DNA of 48,865 nt from Candidatus Parcubacteria bacterium (GTDB taxonomy: Bacteria; Patescibacteriota; Minisyncoccia; Minisyncoccales; JAGMAB01): positions 1 to 48,865 of the forward strand of contig JAGMAB010000002.1 in the NCBI GenBank assembly GCA_023131055.1, in the 5' to 3' direction. Of the stretch, positions 1 to 7,399 are shown piece by piece. The first letter of the stretch is position 1; each line of letters begins with the position of its first letter. Position numbers and translations under genes: made by a program. Under the pieces are notes generated by a model. It saw only the letters and a program-made list of their open reading frames with translations, was not told where the DNA came from and ran no database searches.

Positions 1-1743
1 GACCTGAATATAAAAGTTGGCGCAAAAGAGGTGTATAAATATGGCGGCAAATTCGCGTATGAGTATAGAGGAACATATGATATAGAAAATGAACCGACCG
101 GAAAATGTGTCAATCAAAACATATCTTCCGGTACATATGTAACCGCAAATGATATATGTAATTGGTTAGGAAAAGGTAATTGTGTAGAGGCGTCAGGATT
201 GCTTCGTATCTATGTTGATTCTGATTGTAGTGGTGGGTTTAATGGTGTTAGCGCACATGGGACTAATGGTTGTACTGGTGGTATGACTGCACCAGGGACT
301 CGGAAAAGCGCAGGAGTTGATAATTTGGTCTGTTCCGCAGATGTTGGTAAGGGTAATATAGACCTGCAAGTTAATGGAAAAATAGAAAATGCGAAAATAA
401 CTTTTATCGGCGACGGATTGGAGATTGATATAATCAATAAAGATAATGAATATGATAGTTGCGACCCTTCTTCTGCTTGTGGTGTAAGTCATCAAATACC
501 ACATCCTGAACACGCTTTTCAAACCTGGGCAGTAGGCGGAGCGAGAATTTATACTGATAATGGCAGTATAACAGGATATGTAAAACCAATTTCTACTACT
601 CATCAAGGTTATGTAAAAAAAGCATCTTTAAGCGGCGACATAGATTCTAATTGTAGTTTTCCTCTTTCAACAAGGGATCCTAATCCTTGTAATGATCCAG
701 CTACCGGCCATCCGGATTTTTATGTTTATGTTGATGATGCATTATCAGTGAGTGAAGATGATTATATGCCTAAAAGGTGGGAAGGGCCATCACCTATTAA
801 TCCTTCTCCATTTAACAGTAATGGTAAATCAAAAGTAAAAGTGAAAACCAATGATTCCGTTACTTGGCTTGGACACTCTTATAAATATATTGGTATTGAT
901 ACTTTTGCTTTGAATTACACCCTCTCGGTGCCGACGCGGAATCCACAAGTGACGGTTAATGGCGAGACCGTGGGTGGCGCGAGTGTTGGAGAATTAAAAG
1001 ACCACGAATCAGTAACCTATAATTTAACCAGTTTGACGCAAGGTATAAATCATCTTGATTTTTCAACTGTTGGGCCGGGCAGTGTTTTGAGTTCGCCGCA
1101 TATAATTGATGGCAGTGTCGGCTCCGGCAAGTTCAACTATATTATTACCGGCGATTTAACCCAGACCATTGATTTGGCTTCGGAAATCAATGAGTATGTG
1201 CATACTAATTGCGAAGGCATTGATTGCGTAGTACCTATCAAATTTTCCGGTACCGGGTCAACTATAACCTTTGATACCAGCGGCGCGGCTGTTTTTGGAG
1301 CAGATGAGCAAAAGTGTAATCCATTTGGAACTCCGCCGACTATTACAGATCTTCACTCAGAACCAGGTTGTATTTGGCCTTTGATTTCTCTTAGTTGGAC
1401 ATTTTTAGATACTGGTGATGGTATGTCTGCTTATCAAGTTGAGATCTGGGATCATTCGGATTTTACAGGAACTAGATTATTAGATTCAACAAAAATTACT
1501 ACTACTCCGGCTGATTATCCTGACGGAGCAAGTTTTACTTATGAAGTAGGCGAGCTTCCTATTTCTTCTACTGCTAAATATTATTGGAGGGTAAGGGTTT
1601 GGGATAGTTCAGATACAGAATCTGGATGGTTTGATGGTATGGACACAGGCATTAAACTTCTCTACGACGAGCCGAAAAAAGAGAAAAACTGGCTGGCAAA
1701 CCTTATTGAGATATTCCAGCAACTGTTTAAAACCCGACATTAA
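1..1743 (+). CDS. Large secreted surface protein, 5' end cut by window edge
   Basis: The frame is open from base 1, so the GTG given as the start of the ORF (31) is probably internal and the gene begins upstream of the window. The visible 580 residues are rich in Gly, Ser, Thr, Asn and Asp with scattered Cys, as in an extracellular beta-rich protein. The last third holds a fibronectin-III-like domain ending in YYWRVRVWDSSDTESGW, followed by an aromatic and basic tail (WLANLIEIFQQLFK). No catalytic motif was seen. The next gene, 9 nt downstream, carries a related domain (YFWRVRIWDNKDKVSDW), so the two probably form an operon of related envelope proteins. Surface location is inferred from composition only, because the N-terminal signal lies outside the window. 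Confidence 0.7.
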   Translation, partial: DLNIKVGAKEVYKYGGKFAYEYRGTYDIENEPTGKCVNQNISSGTYVTANDICNWLGKGNCVEASGLLRIYVDSDCSGGFNGVSAHGTNGCTGGMTAPGTRKSAGVDNLVCSADVGKGNIDLQVNGKIENAKITFIGDGLEIDIINKDNEYDSCDPSSACGVSHQIPHPEHAFQTWAVGGARIYTDNGSITGYVKPISTTHQGYVKKASLSGDIDSNCSFPLSTRDPNPCNDPATGHPDFYVYVDDALSVSEDDYMPKRWEGPSPINPSPFNSNGKSKVKVKTNDSVTWLGHSYKYIGIDTFALNYTLSVPTRNPQVTVNGETVGGASVGELKDHESVTYNLTSLTQGINHLDFSTVGPGSVLSSPHIIDGSVGSGKFNYIITGDLTQTIDLASEINEYVHTNCEGIDCVVPIKFSGTGSTITFDTSGAAVFGADEQKCNPFGTPPTITDLHSEPGCIWPLISLSWTFLDTGDGMSAYQVEIWDHSDFTGTRLLDSTKITTTPADYPDGASFTYEVGELPISSTAKYYWRVRVWDSSDTESGWFDGMDTGIKLLYDEPKKEKNWLANLIEIFQQLFKTRH

Positions 1744-1752
1744 ACACTTCTT

Positions 1753-2202
1753 ATGGATTTTTTCAAAAAAGTTTTAATTGTTTGTATAGTTTTTTTGATT
1801 GGCGGTTTTGCTTATTTTATTTTTTTTGGTTCTGAAAATTCTGAAAAAGATACAACGCCTGAGCCGGCTCTGGAGACAAATCATCTGCCGAAAGTGAAAT
1901 CGCTTTCTTCCGCTTTTGGCTGCGGCATTCATAATGTGGCGTTTTTCTGGCGATTTTCTGACATAGATGAAAATGATTTTCAATCAGGTTTTCAAATTCA
2001 GATAGACGATGAAGAAGATTTTACTTCTCCTCTTTTTGATTCCCAAAAATCAGACGTCTGGTCTTTGATTGAAGCAGATTATTTTAGATACGACTTGCCA
2101 AAAGAACTTCCAGAAGCGCAAGAATACTTTTGGCGGGTCAGAATTTGGGACAACAAAGACAAGGTTTCTGACTGGAGCCGAAAGCAGATTTTACCGATAT
2201 AA
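1753..2202 (+). CDS. Small membrane-anchored protein with fibronectin-like domain
   Basis: This 149-residue protein starts with a single hydrophobic helix (about residues 5-25, VLIVCIVFLIGGFAYFIFF), followed by an acidic linker and one beta-sandwich-like domain. That domain ends in EYFWRVRIWDNKDKVSDWS and matches the C-terminal domain of the preceding surface protein, which points to duplication or to two parts of one surface assembly. It lies 9 nt after the upstream stop codon, so co-transcription is likely. The N-terminal helix has no lipobox cysteine, so a membrane anchor rather than a lipoprotein is the simplest reading. Function is unknown. Confidence 0.7.
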   Translation: MDFFKKVLIVCIVFLIGGFAYFIFFGSENSEKDTTPEPALETNHLPKVKSLSSAFGCGIHNVAFFWRFSDIDENDFQSGFQIQIDDEEDFTSPLFDSQKSDVWSLIEADYFRYDLPKELPEAQEYFWRVRIWDNKDKVSDWSRKQILPI

Positions 2203-2226
2203 CTGTTAATTTTCAATTTTCAATCT

Positions 2227-2255
2227 TTGACAAGGGGATTTTTTTTTGTTAAAAT
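2227..2255 (+). promoter_or_regulatory. Sigma-70-type promoter for rny
   Basis: TTGACA (2227-2232) and TAAAAT (2250-2255) are separated by 17 bp and lie about 70 bp upstream of the RNase Y start. The bases between promoter and gene are very AT-rich with no strong Shine-Dalgarno site. Confidence 0.6.
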
Positions 2256-2325
2256 TACTAAAATCAATTATCAATTATTATTTATCAGTAATAAATGATT
2301 AACAATTATTTATTAGTAAAAAAAT

Positions 2326-3822
2326 ATGAATCAACTTATCCCTTTAATAACGGGCATAATTGCTATTGTTATTGGTTCTTTGCTGGGTTATTACGCGCGC
2401 CAGTCAATTGCCAAAAGAAATTATCGGACAATAGAAGCCAAAATCACAAAGAAAATCTCTCAGGCAAAAGCGCAATCTGACCAGATTTTAGAAAAAGCGA
2501 AAAAAGAAACAGACATCAGACGGGACGCTCTTTTTAACACTGAAAAGGTTTTGTTAAAAAGAGAAAACATTTTAGACAGCAAACTTTCTGAATTTGAATT
2601 AACACAAAAAGAATTTCAAGAAAAAGTAGAAAAATTAAGAGGAATCAAAGAGACATTGGAGGAATTAAAATCCCAAGCCCTGAAAAAATTAGAAATAGTT
2701 TCAGGACTTTCCAGTCAGAAAGCAAAACAAGAACTATTGGAAAATCTGGAAAAAGAATACGAGATAGAAATTTTAGAAAGAATGAGAAAATTGGAATCAG
2801 AAGGCCAATCTCGGTTTGAAAAAAGAGCCAAAGAAATATTGGCGCAAACAATTCAAAAATGCGCGGTTTCTCAAGCCCAGGAAATTACCACTACCTCTTT
2901 AACCCTGCCTTCCGAAGAAATTAAAGGAAGAATTATCGGCAAAGAAGGAAGAAATATCAGAACTTTGGAAAAACTTACCGGAGTGGAACTCATAGTTGAC
3001 GAAACGCCGGAAGCGGTAATTATTTCCAGCTTTGACCCTGTTCGCAGGCAAATCGCCAAAAAGGCTCTGGAAAAATTAATTGCTGACGGAAGAATTCAGC
3101 CGGCAAGGATTGAAGAAAAAGTAAAAGACGCGGAAGCGGAAATTAATTCTCAAATAAAGGAAGCAGGCGAGATTGCCGTTTATGAGACCGGTATTTTAGG
3201 TTTAGACCCTAAAATAGTCCAATTATTGGGCAGACTGCGTTTTAGAACCAGTTATGGCCAGAATGTTCTGCTTCATTCAATTGAAGTGGCATTTTTAGCC
3301 GAGGCATTGGCTTCGGAAATTGGCGCTGACGCAGCAGTTTGCAAGAGAGCGGGCCTTTTGCACGATATTGGAAAAGCGGTAGACCATCAGGTGGAAGGTT
3401 CTCATTGCGATATTGGAATCAAAATTTTAGAGAAATTTCAAGAGGAGAAAGAAATAATATCAGCTATGAAATCACATCATGAGGAATATCCTTATGAATC
3501 CCTTGAAGCAATTATTGTTCAGGTGGCAGACCAAATTTCAGGAGCCAGACCCGGCGCCAGAAAAGACACTTTGGAAAATTACTTAAAACGGCTTGGAGAT
3601 TTGGAAAATATCGCTCTTTCTTTTTCCGGCGTGGAAAAAGCGTACGCAATTCAGGCTGGCAGGGAAATAAGGGTTTTTGTAAAACCGGACCAGATTGATG
3701 ATTTAGCCACCAAGAAACTGGCTCAGGAAATTGCCCGAAGAATTCAGGAAGAATTGAGATATCCTGGCGAGATTAAAGTGAGCGTAATCAGGGAAAACCG
3801 GGTAGTTGAATACGCCAAGTGA
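2326..3822 (+). CDS. rny: Ribonuclease Y
   Basis: RNase Y is a membrane-bound endoribonuclease that starts decay and processing of mRNA. The 498 residues show the full family order: an N-terminal membrane helix (about 5-20), a long charged coiled coil (about 30-180), a KH RNA-binding domain with GRIIGKEGRNIR (from about residue 202), and an HD metal-dependent phosphohydrolase domain with HSIEVAFLAEALA and LLHDIGKA (about 320-350). The C-terminus ends in the family-typical EIKVSVIRENRVVEYAK. The length is slightly below the usual 510-520. The ATG at 2326 places the membrane helix at the very N-terminus and is preceded by its own promoter. The overlapping ORF 2295-2480 is a shadow. Confidence 0.96.
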   Translation: MNQLIPLITGIIAIVIGSLLGYYARQSIAKRNYRTIEAKITKKISQAKAQSDQILEKAKKETDIRRDALFNTEKVLLKRENILDSKLSEFELTQKEFQEKVEKLRGIKETLEELKSQALKKLEIVSGLSSQKAKQELLENLEKEYEIEILERMRKLESEGQSRFEKRAKEILAQTIQKCAVSQAQEITTTSLTLPSEEIKGRIIGKEGRNIRTLEKLTGVELIVDETPEAVIISSFDPVRRQIAKKALEKLIADGRIQPARIEEKVKDAEAEINSQIKEAGEIAVYETGILGLDPKIVQLLGRLRFRTSYGQNVLLHSIEVAFLAEALASEIGADAAVCKRAGLLHDIGKAVDHQVEGSHCDIGIKILEKFQEEKEIISAMKSHHEEYPYESLEAIIVQVADQISGARPGARKDTLENYLKRLGDLENIALSFSGVEKAYAIQAGREIRVFVKPDQIDDLATKKLAQEIARRIQEELRYPGEIKVSVIRENRVVEYAK

Positions 3823-3948
3823 GAAAAATCTAAAAGTTAAAACAAAAAACAAAAAAATACAAGTTAAAACTTAAAAGTTTTTGTTAACGTTTATTTTTAA
3901 CTTTTTTGTTGTAGTTTTGGCTTTTTTGTTTTGTGTTTTGGATTTTAA

Positions 3949-4022
3949 TGGAGCGGGTGAAGGGAATCGAACCCTCATCATTTGGTTGGAAACCAAAAGC
4001 TTTACCACTAAGCTACACCCGC
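3949..4022 (-). tRNA. tRNA-Gly (anticodon UCC)
   Basis: The reverse complement gives a full cloverleaf: acceptor GCGGGTG, anticodon stem TTTGG/CCAAA around loop TTTCCAA, T-arm with GGTTCGATTCC, discriminator T and an encoded CCA. It reads GGA and probably other GGN codons. Confidence 0.96.
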
Positions 4023-4023
4023 G

Positions 4024-4094
4024 TCGGGGTACCCAGATTCGAACTGGGACTAAATCCTCCCAAAGGATTCGTGCTACCGTTGCACTATACCCCG
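4024..4094 (-). tRNA. tRNA-Pro (anticodon UGG)
   Basis: On the minus strand the acceptor CGGGGTA pairs with TACCCCG, and anticodon stem AATCC/GGATT encloses TTTGGGA, giving anticodon TGG. The first base is C, as is usual for bacterial tRNA-Pro. CCA is not encoded. It lies one base from tRNA-Gly, so the two probably share a transcript. Confidence 0.95.
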
Positions 4095-4145
4095 TTAATT
4101 TTTTATATCATTTTATTTTCTTTTAAGCAATGTTATACTAAAATA

Positions 4146-5090
4146 ATGGCTTTTAAGAAAATTTTAGAACAATTAGATATCTTTGCCCAATGCAAGAAAT
4201 ATCATATTTCTCTTTGGCAGTGTCCTCAATTCCTTTTTGTATTAATGGGGCTCGTTATTATTACTACAATAGTTGCTAGTTATTTAATCACCGCGCTTTA
4301 TATTACTAATCCTCAAATAGTGATTTTAATTATATTTGTCTTAACCGCAATTTTATTTATTATTGCTTTTATTATCAATAGCAGTTTTGAACGGCTGGCC
4401 GAAGCCAATAGAATGAAATCAGAATTTGTGGGTATAGTTTCTCATCAATTGCGCGCCCCGCTCACCAATTTGAAATACATAATGGAATTTTTAATTTCCG
4501 ATAAAACCATAAAAAAACAGTCAGAATATTTTAAAATTATTCAGGAAAACAACGAAAGAATGAATGAACTAATTAATGATTTGCTGATTGTTTCGCGCAT
4601 TGAACAGGGAAAGATTTTTGTGAATAAAGAAAAAGTAAATATAAAGGACTTGATTGAAAAATTGATTTCAAGATTTAAAACATTTACCAACGCCATTAAC
4701 GCTGAAATAACATTTAAAGCCCAGGAAAATCTGCCAATGGTTTTTGTTGATTCTTCTCAAATAAAATTAGTCATTGAAAATCTCCTGGATAATGCCGTAA
4801 GATATATATCAAACAAAAGCGAAAAAAAAGTAGAAATAAAACTTTCAAAAACAGGCAAAAATCTTTTTTTTGAAATTAAGGATTCAGGCGTTGGTATTCC
4901 CAAACAAGACCAGAAATACATTTTTCAAAGATTTTTCAGGTCAAAAAATGTTATGAAGAACCAAACGCAAGGAACCGGCTTGGGTTTATATATTGCCAAG
5001 GGCATTATTGAAAAGTTGGGAGGGAAAATCGGGTTTAAATCTAAAGAAGAAAAAGGGTCGACATTTTGGTTCACATTACCCATTAAGTGA
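4146..5090 (+). CDS. Membrane-bound sensor histidine kinase
   Basis: This kinase autophosphorylates on histidine and passes phosphate to a response regulator. The listed ORF (from 3933) begins inside tRNA genes on the other strand; the ATG at 4146 gives a 314-residue protein. Two membrane helices (about 28-53 and 57-77) are joined by a loop of only a few residues, so there is no periplasmic sensor domain. A HisKA dimerisation domain follows, with H100 in GIVSHQLRAPLTNLK, then a HATPase_c domain with N-box ENLLDNAVRY, G1 DSGVGIP and G2 GTGLGLYIAKG. A -10-like TATACT ends six bases before the ATG, which suggests a leaderless mRNA. It is 9 nt upstream of the response regulator and in one operon with pilB. 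The signal it senses is unknown. Confidence 0.92.
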   Translation: MAFKKILEQLDIFAQCKKYHISLWQCPQFLFVLMGLVIITTIVASYLITALYITNPQIVILIIFVLTAILFIIAFIINSSFERLAEANRMKSEFVGIVSHQLRAPLTNLKYIMEFLISDKTIKKQSEYFKIIQENNERMNELINDLLIVSRIEQGKIFVNKEKVNIKDLIEKLISRFKTFTNAINAEITFKAQENLPMVFVDSSQIKLVIENLLDNAVRYISNKSEKKVEIKLSKTGKNLFFEIKDSGVGIPKQDQKYIFQRFFRSKNVMKNQTQGTGLGLYIAKGIIEKLGGKIGFKSKEEKGSTFWFTLPIK

Positions 5091-5099
5091 AATTTATTT

Positions 5100-5468
5100 A
5101 TGAAAACAATACTTTTTATAGAAGATGAATCAGCTCTTCAAAAAACCTTTGGCGAAAAATTGTCGCAAGAAGGTTATAAACCCATTTCTGCTTTAGACGG
5201 GGAAATCGGCTTAAAATTAGCCAAAGAAAAAAAGCCGGATTTGATTTTGCTTGATTTGATTTTGCCAAAAATTCACGGGCTTGATGTCTTAAAGAAAATA
5301 AAAGAAGACGAGGAGATAAAAAACATCCCGATAATTGTTCTGACTAATTTAGAAGGAATAGAAGAAATAGAAAAAGCAATGGAATTAGGAGCAAACGCCT
5401 ATCTTGTAAAAGCGAATTATAATTTGGAAGAGCTTGCGGAAAAAGTCAAAAAAGCATTGGAAATATGA
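5100..5468 (+). CDS. Single-domain (CheY-like) response regulator
   Basis: The 122 residues form one receiver domain and nothing else. The acidic pocket is E8/D9, the predicted phosphoacceptor is D52 (LILLDLILP), and T82 and K104 (AYLVKAN) complete the switch. There is no output domain, so the protein must act by binding another protein. It follows the histidine kinase by 9 nt, and its stop overlaps the start of pilB (ATGA). A role in controlling PilB or pilus assembly is therefore plausible, but this rests on gene context only. Confidence 0.93.
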   Translation: MKTILFIEDESALQKTFGEKLSQEGYKPISALDGEIGLKLAKEKKPDLILLDLILPKIHGLDVLKKIKEDEEIKNIPIIVLTNLEGIEEIEKAMELGANAYLVKANYNLEELAEKVKKALEI

Positions 5469-7186
5469 AGGTAGAACCACAGCAATTAAAGGCCTTTTTA
5501 TTGGATAGCGGTTCAATCAGCAAGAAGCAGTTTGAAAGCGCGTTAGAAAAGGCAAAAAAAACCAACCAACAAGTTAGCGATGTTTTGGTTTCAGACGGTT
5601 TAATCAGCCAGGAAAAACTAATTCAGCTTGAAGCGTATATTTTGGGAATTCCTTTTATTGATTTAGAAAAAGAAAAAGTGCCATTAAAGATTTTAAAAAT
5701 TATTCCCGAGCCGATTGCCCGTTCTCATAATATCGTTGCGTTCAGAAAAAAAGGAAATAATATAGAAGTGGCAATGTTAGACCCGAAGGATTTAAGAACT
5801 ATTGAATTTATTAAAAAGACCACTTCCTTAAAGATTTTGCCGCGATTAACCACTTCTGAAAGCATTAAAAATGTTTTAAAACAATATCAAGAAACCTTGG
5901 AAGCGGAATTTGGCGATATAATTAAAAAAGAAGCAAAAGGAATAAAAGAGGAGGACGAACTTAAGAAAGCCGCGGAAGAACTTCCGGTAATAAGAATTGT
6001 TGAGACCTTGTTAAAACACGCTATTTTACAGCGGGCGTCCGACATTCATATTGAATCGTTGGAAAAAGAGGTTTTAGTGCGTTATCGCATTGATGGAATT
6101 CTGCATGACGCAATGACTTTGCCAAAGACAGCCGCGTCCGGGATTGTTGCCAGAATTAAAGTTCTTTCTAATTTAAAGCTTGACGAACACCGGCTTCCCC
6201 AGGACGGCCGATTTAAAATTGAAGCCGAAGATTACAAGTATTCTATTCGGGTTTCCATTTTACCGGTTTTTGCGGGAGAAAAAATTGTTATGCGGCTTTT
6301 ATCCGAAACATCCAAGGCCTTTACTTTAGAATCTTTGGGTTTAAGAGGAGAGGCGTTAGAAAAAGTACAGACCAATTTGAGAAAACCGGTCGGAATGATT
6401 TTAGTAACAGGACCTACCGGCTGCGGAAAAACTACTACCTTATATTCAATGATGGAAATTCTCAATAATCCCGGGGTGAACATTTCCACTATTGAAGACC
6501 CGATTGAATATCGCATGCCAAGGATTAATCAAACTCAGGTTAGGGCAAAAATTGGACTTACTTTTGCTTCAGGTTTAAGGTCTTTGGTTAGGCAGGACCC
6601 TGATATTATTATGGTTGGTGAAATTAGAGACAAAGAAACCAGCAATCTGGCTATTAACGCGGCTTTAACCGGCCATTTGGTTTTATCTACTTTGCATACA
6701 ACTAATGCCGCGGGCACTATTCCCCGTTTGATTGATATGAAAGCGGAGCCGTTTTTAATTTCTTCAACTTTAAATTTGATTTTAGCCCAGCGGCTCACAA
6801 GAAAACTTTGTAAAGGGAAAATTAAATACAAATTGTCGTTTTCAGAAATTAAAAATTTAAAAAAATATTGCGACTTGGATAAAATTAATAAAATTTTAAG
6901 AGAAAACAAGTTATTGAAAGCAAATCAGACCTTAAAAGATATTCCATTTTACAAGCCAAAACCATCCAAGGAATGTTCCGAGGGCTATAAGGGACGGCTC
7001 GGTATTTTTGAGGTTTTATTAATTACTGAAAGCATTAAAGAATTAATCGTTAAAAGAGCAGATTCTGACCAAATTACCGAACAGGCAAAAAAAGAAGGAA
7101 TGCTCACAATGATTGAGGATGGTTTTATTAAGGCGGCGCAGGGAATAACTTCAATTGAGGAAATACTCCGCGTCATTATAGAGTGA
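5465..7186 (+). CDS. pilB: Type IV pilus assembly ATPase PilB (GspE family)
   Basis: PilB is the cytoplasmic hexameric ATPase that powers pilin polymerisation. The 573 residues contain an N-terminal MshEN-type domain (about 1-150), a linker domain (ADIHIE-type motif RASDIHIES near 195) and the motor domain with Walker A GPTGCGKTTT (about 316-325), an Asp-box IEDPIEYR, Walker B DIIMVGEIRD and a His box LVLSTLHTTNA. The zinc site found in most PilB/GspE proteins is degenerate: one Cys (RKLCKGK) remains of the first pair and one (KECSEGYKGR) of the second. It is translationally coupled to the response regulator. The partner pilC and the pilins lie about 9.7 kb downstream, beyond the giant fibre gene. 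The retraction ATPase pilT is not in the window. Confidence 0.95.
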   Translation: MKVEPQQLKAFLLDSGSISKKQFESALEKAKKTNQQVSDVLVSDGLISQEKLIQLEAYILGIPFIDLEKEKVPLKILKIIPEPIARSHNIVAFRKKGNNIEVAMLDPKDLRTIEFIKKTTSLKILPRLTTSESIKNVLKQYQETLEAEFGDIIKKEAKGIKEEDELKKAAEELPVIRIVETLLKHAILQRASDIHIESLEKEVLVRYRIDGILHDAMTLPKTAASGIVARIKVLSNLKLDEHRLPQDGRFKIEAEDYKYSIRVSILPVFAGEKIVMRLLSETSKAFTLESLGLRGEALEKVQTNLRKPVGMILVTGPTGCGKTTTLYSMMEILNNPGVNISTIEDPIEYRMPRINQTQVRAKIGLTFASGLRSLVRQDPDIIMVGEIRDKETSNLAINAALTGHLVLSTLHTTNAAGTIPRLIDMKAEPFLISSTLNLILAQRLTRKLCKGKIKYKLSFSEIKNLKKYCDLDKINKILRENKLLKANQTLKDIPFYKPKPSKECSEGYKGRLGIFEVLLITESIKELIVKRADSDQITEQAKKEGMLTMIEDGFIKAAQGITSIEEILRVIIE

Positions 7187-7218
7187 GGAATTAATTGGGG
7201 TCAAACCCCAATCAATTC
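7187..7218. repeat. Palindromic interspersed repeat, copy A
   Basis: An imperfect palindrome centred on TTGGGGTCAAACCCCAA, flanked by GGAATT on the left and CAATTC on the right. It begins at the base after the pilB stop. Related copies lie at 15125, 23712 (diverged) and 48497. Confidence 0.8.
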
Positions 7219-7256
7219 TTTTCAATCGATTAGAGTATATATATTCGCTGAGATTT

Positions 7257-7279
7257 AACAGGGGTTTTCCCCTGTTTTT
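7257..7279 (+). terminator. Rho-independent terminator after pilB
   Basis: AACAGGGG-TTTT-CCCCTGTT forms an 8-bp stem followed directly by a T run. It ends the kinase-regulator-pilB operon. Confidence 0.85.
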
Positions 7280-7346
7280 CATTTGACAATCCATATTGGA
7301 TGTCGGAAAATGAAGATAGATATGGATTTACATTCATACTATCTTC

Positions 7347-7369
7347 TTTTTTTCGCAAAGCGAAAAAAA
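7347..7369. other. Perfect 10-bp hairpin upstream of the giant fibre gene
   Basis: Seven T plus CGC, a three-base loop AAA, then GCG plus seven A. It is perfectly symmetric and lies 31 bp upstream of the next start codon. A TTGACA box at 7283-7288 precedes it without a convincing -10 box. The hairpin could act as a leader structure or as a weak terminator. Confidence 0.5.
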
Positions 7370-7399
7370 TAAAATAATCTATTAAGAATATGTATTCGT

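Noticed and set aside
3836-3945. Low-complexity A/T-rich inverted repeats after rny
   Set aside because: Simple runs of A and T with GTTAAAA repeats; pairing is likely by chance, although a weak terminator is possible.
3933-4145. N-terminal extension of the histidine kinase ORF
   Set aside because: These codons lie antisense to tRNA-Gly and tRNA-Pro and give tRNA-type peptide (VPRFELGLNPP); the ATG at 4146 starts a normal kinase.
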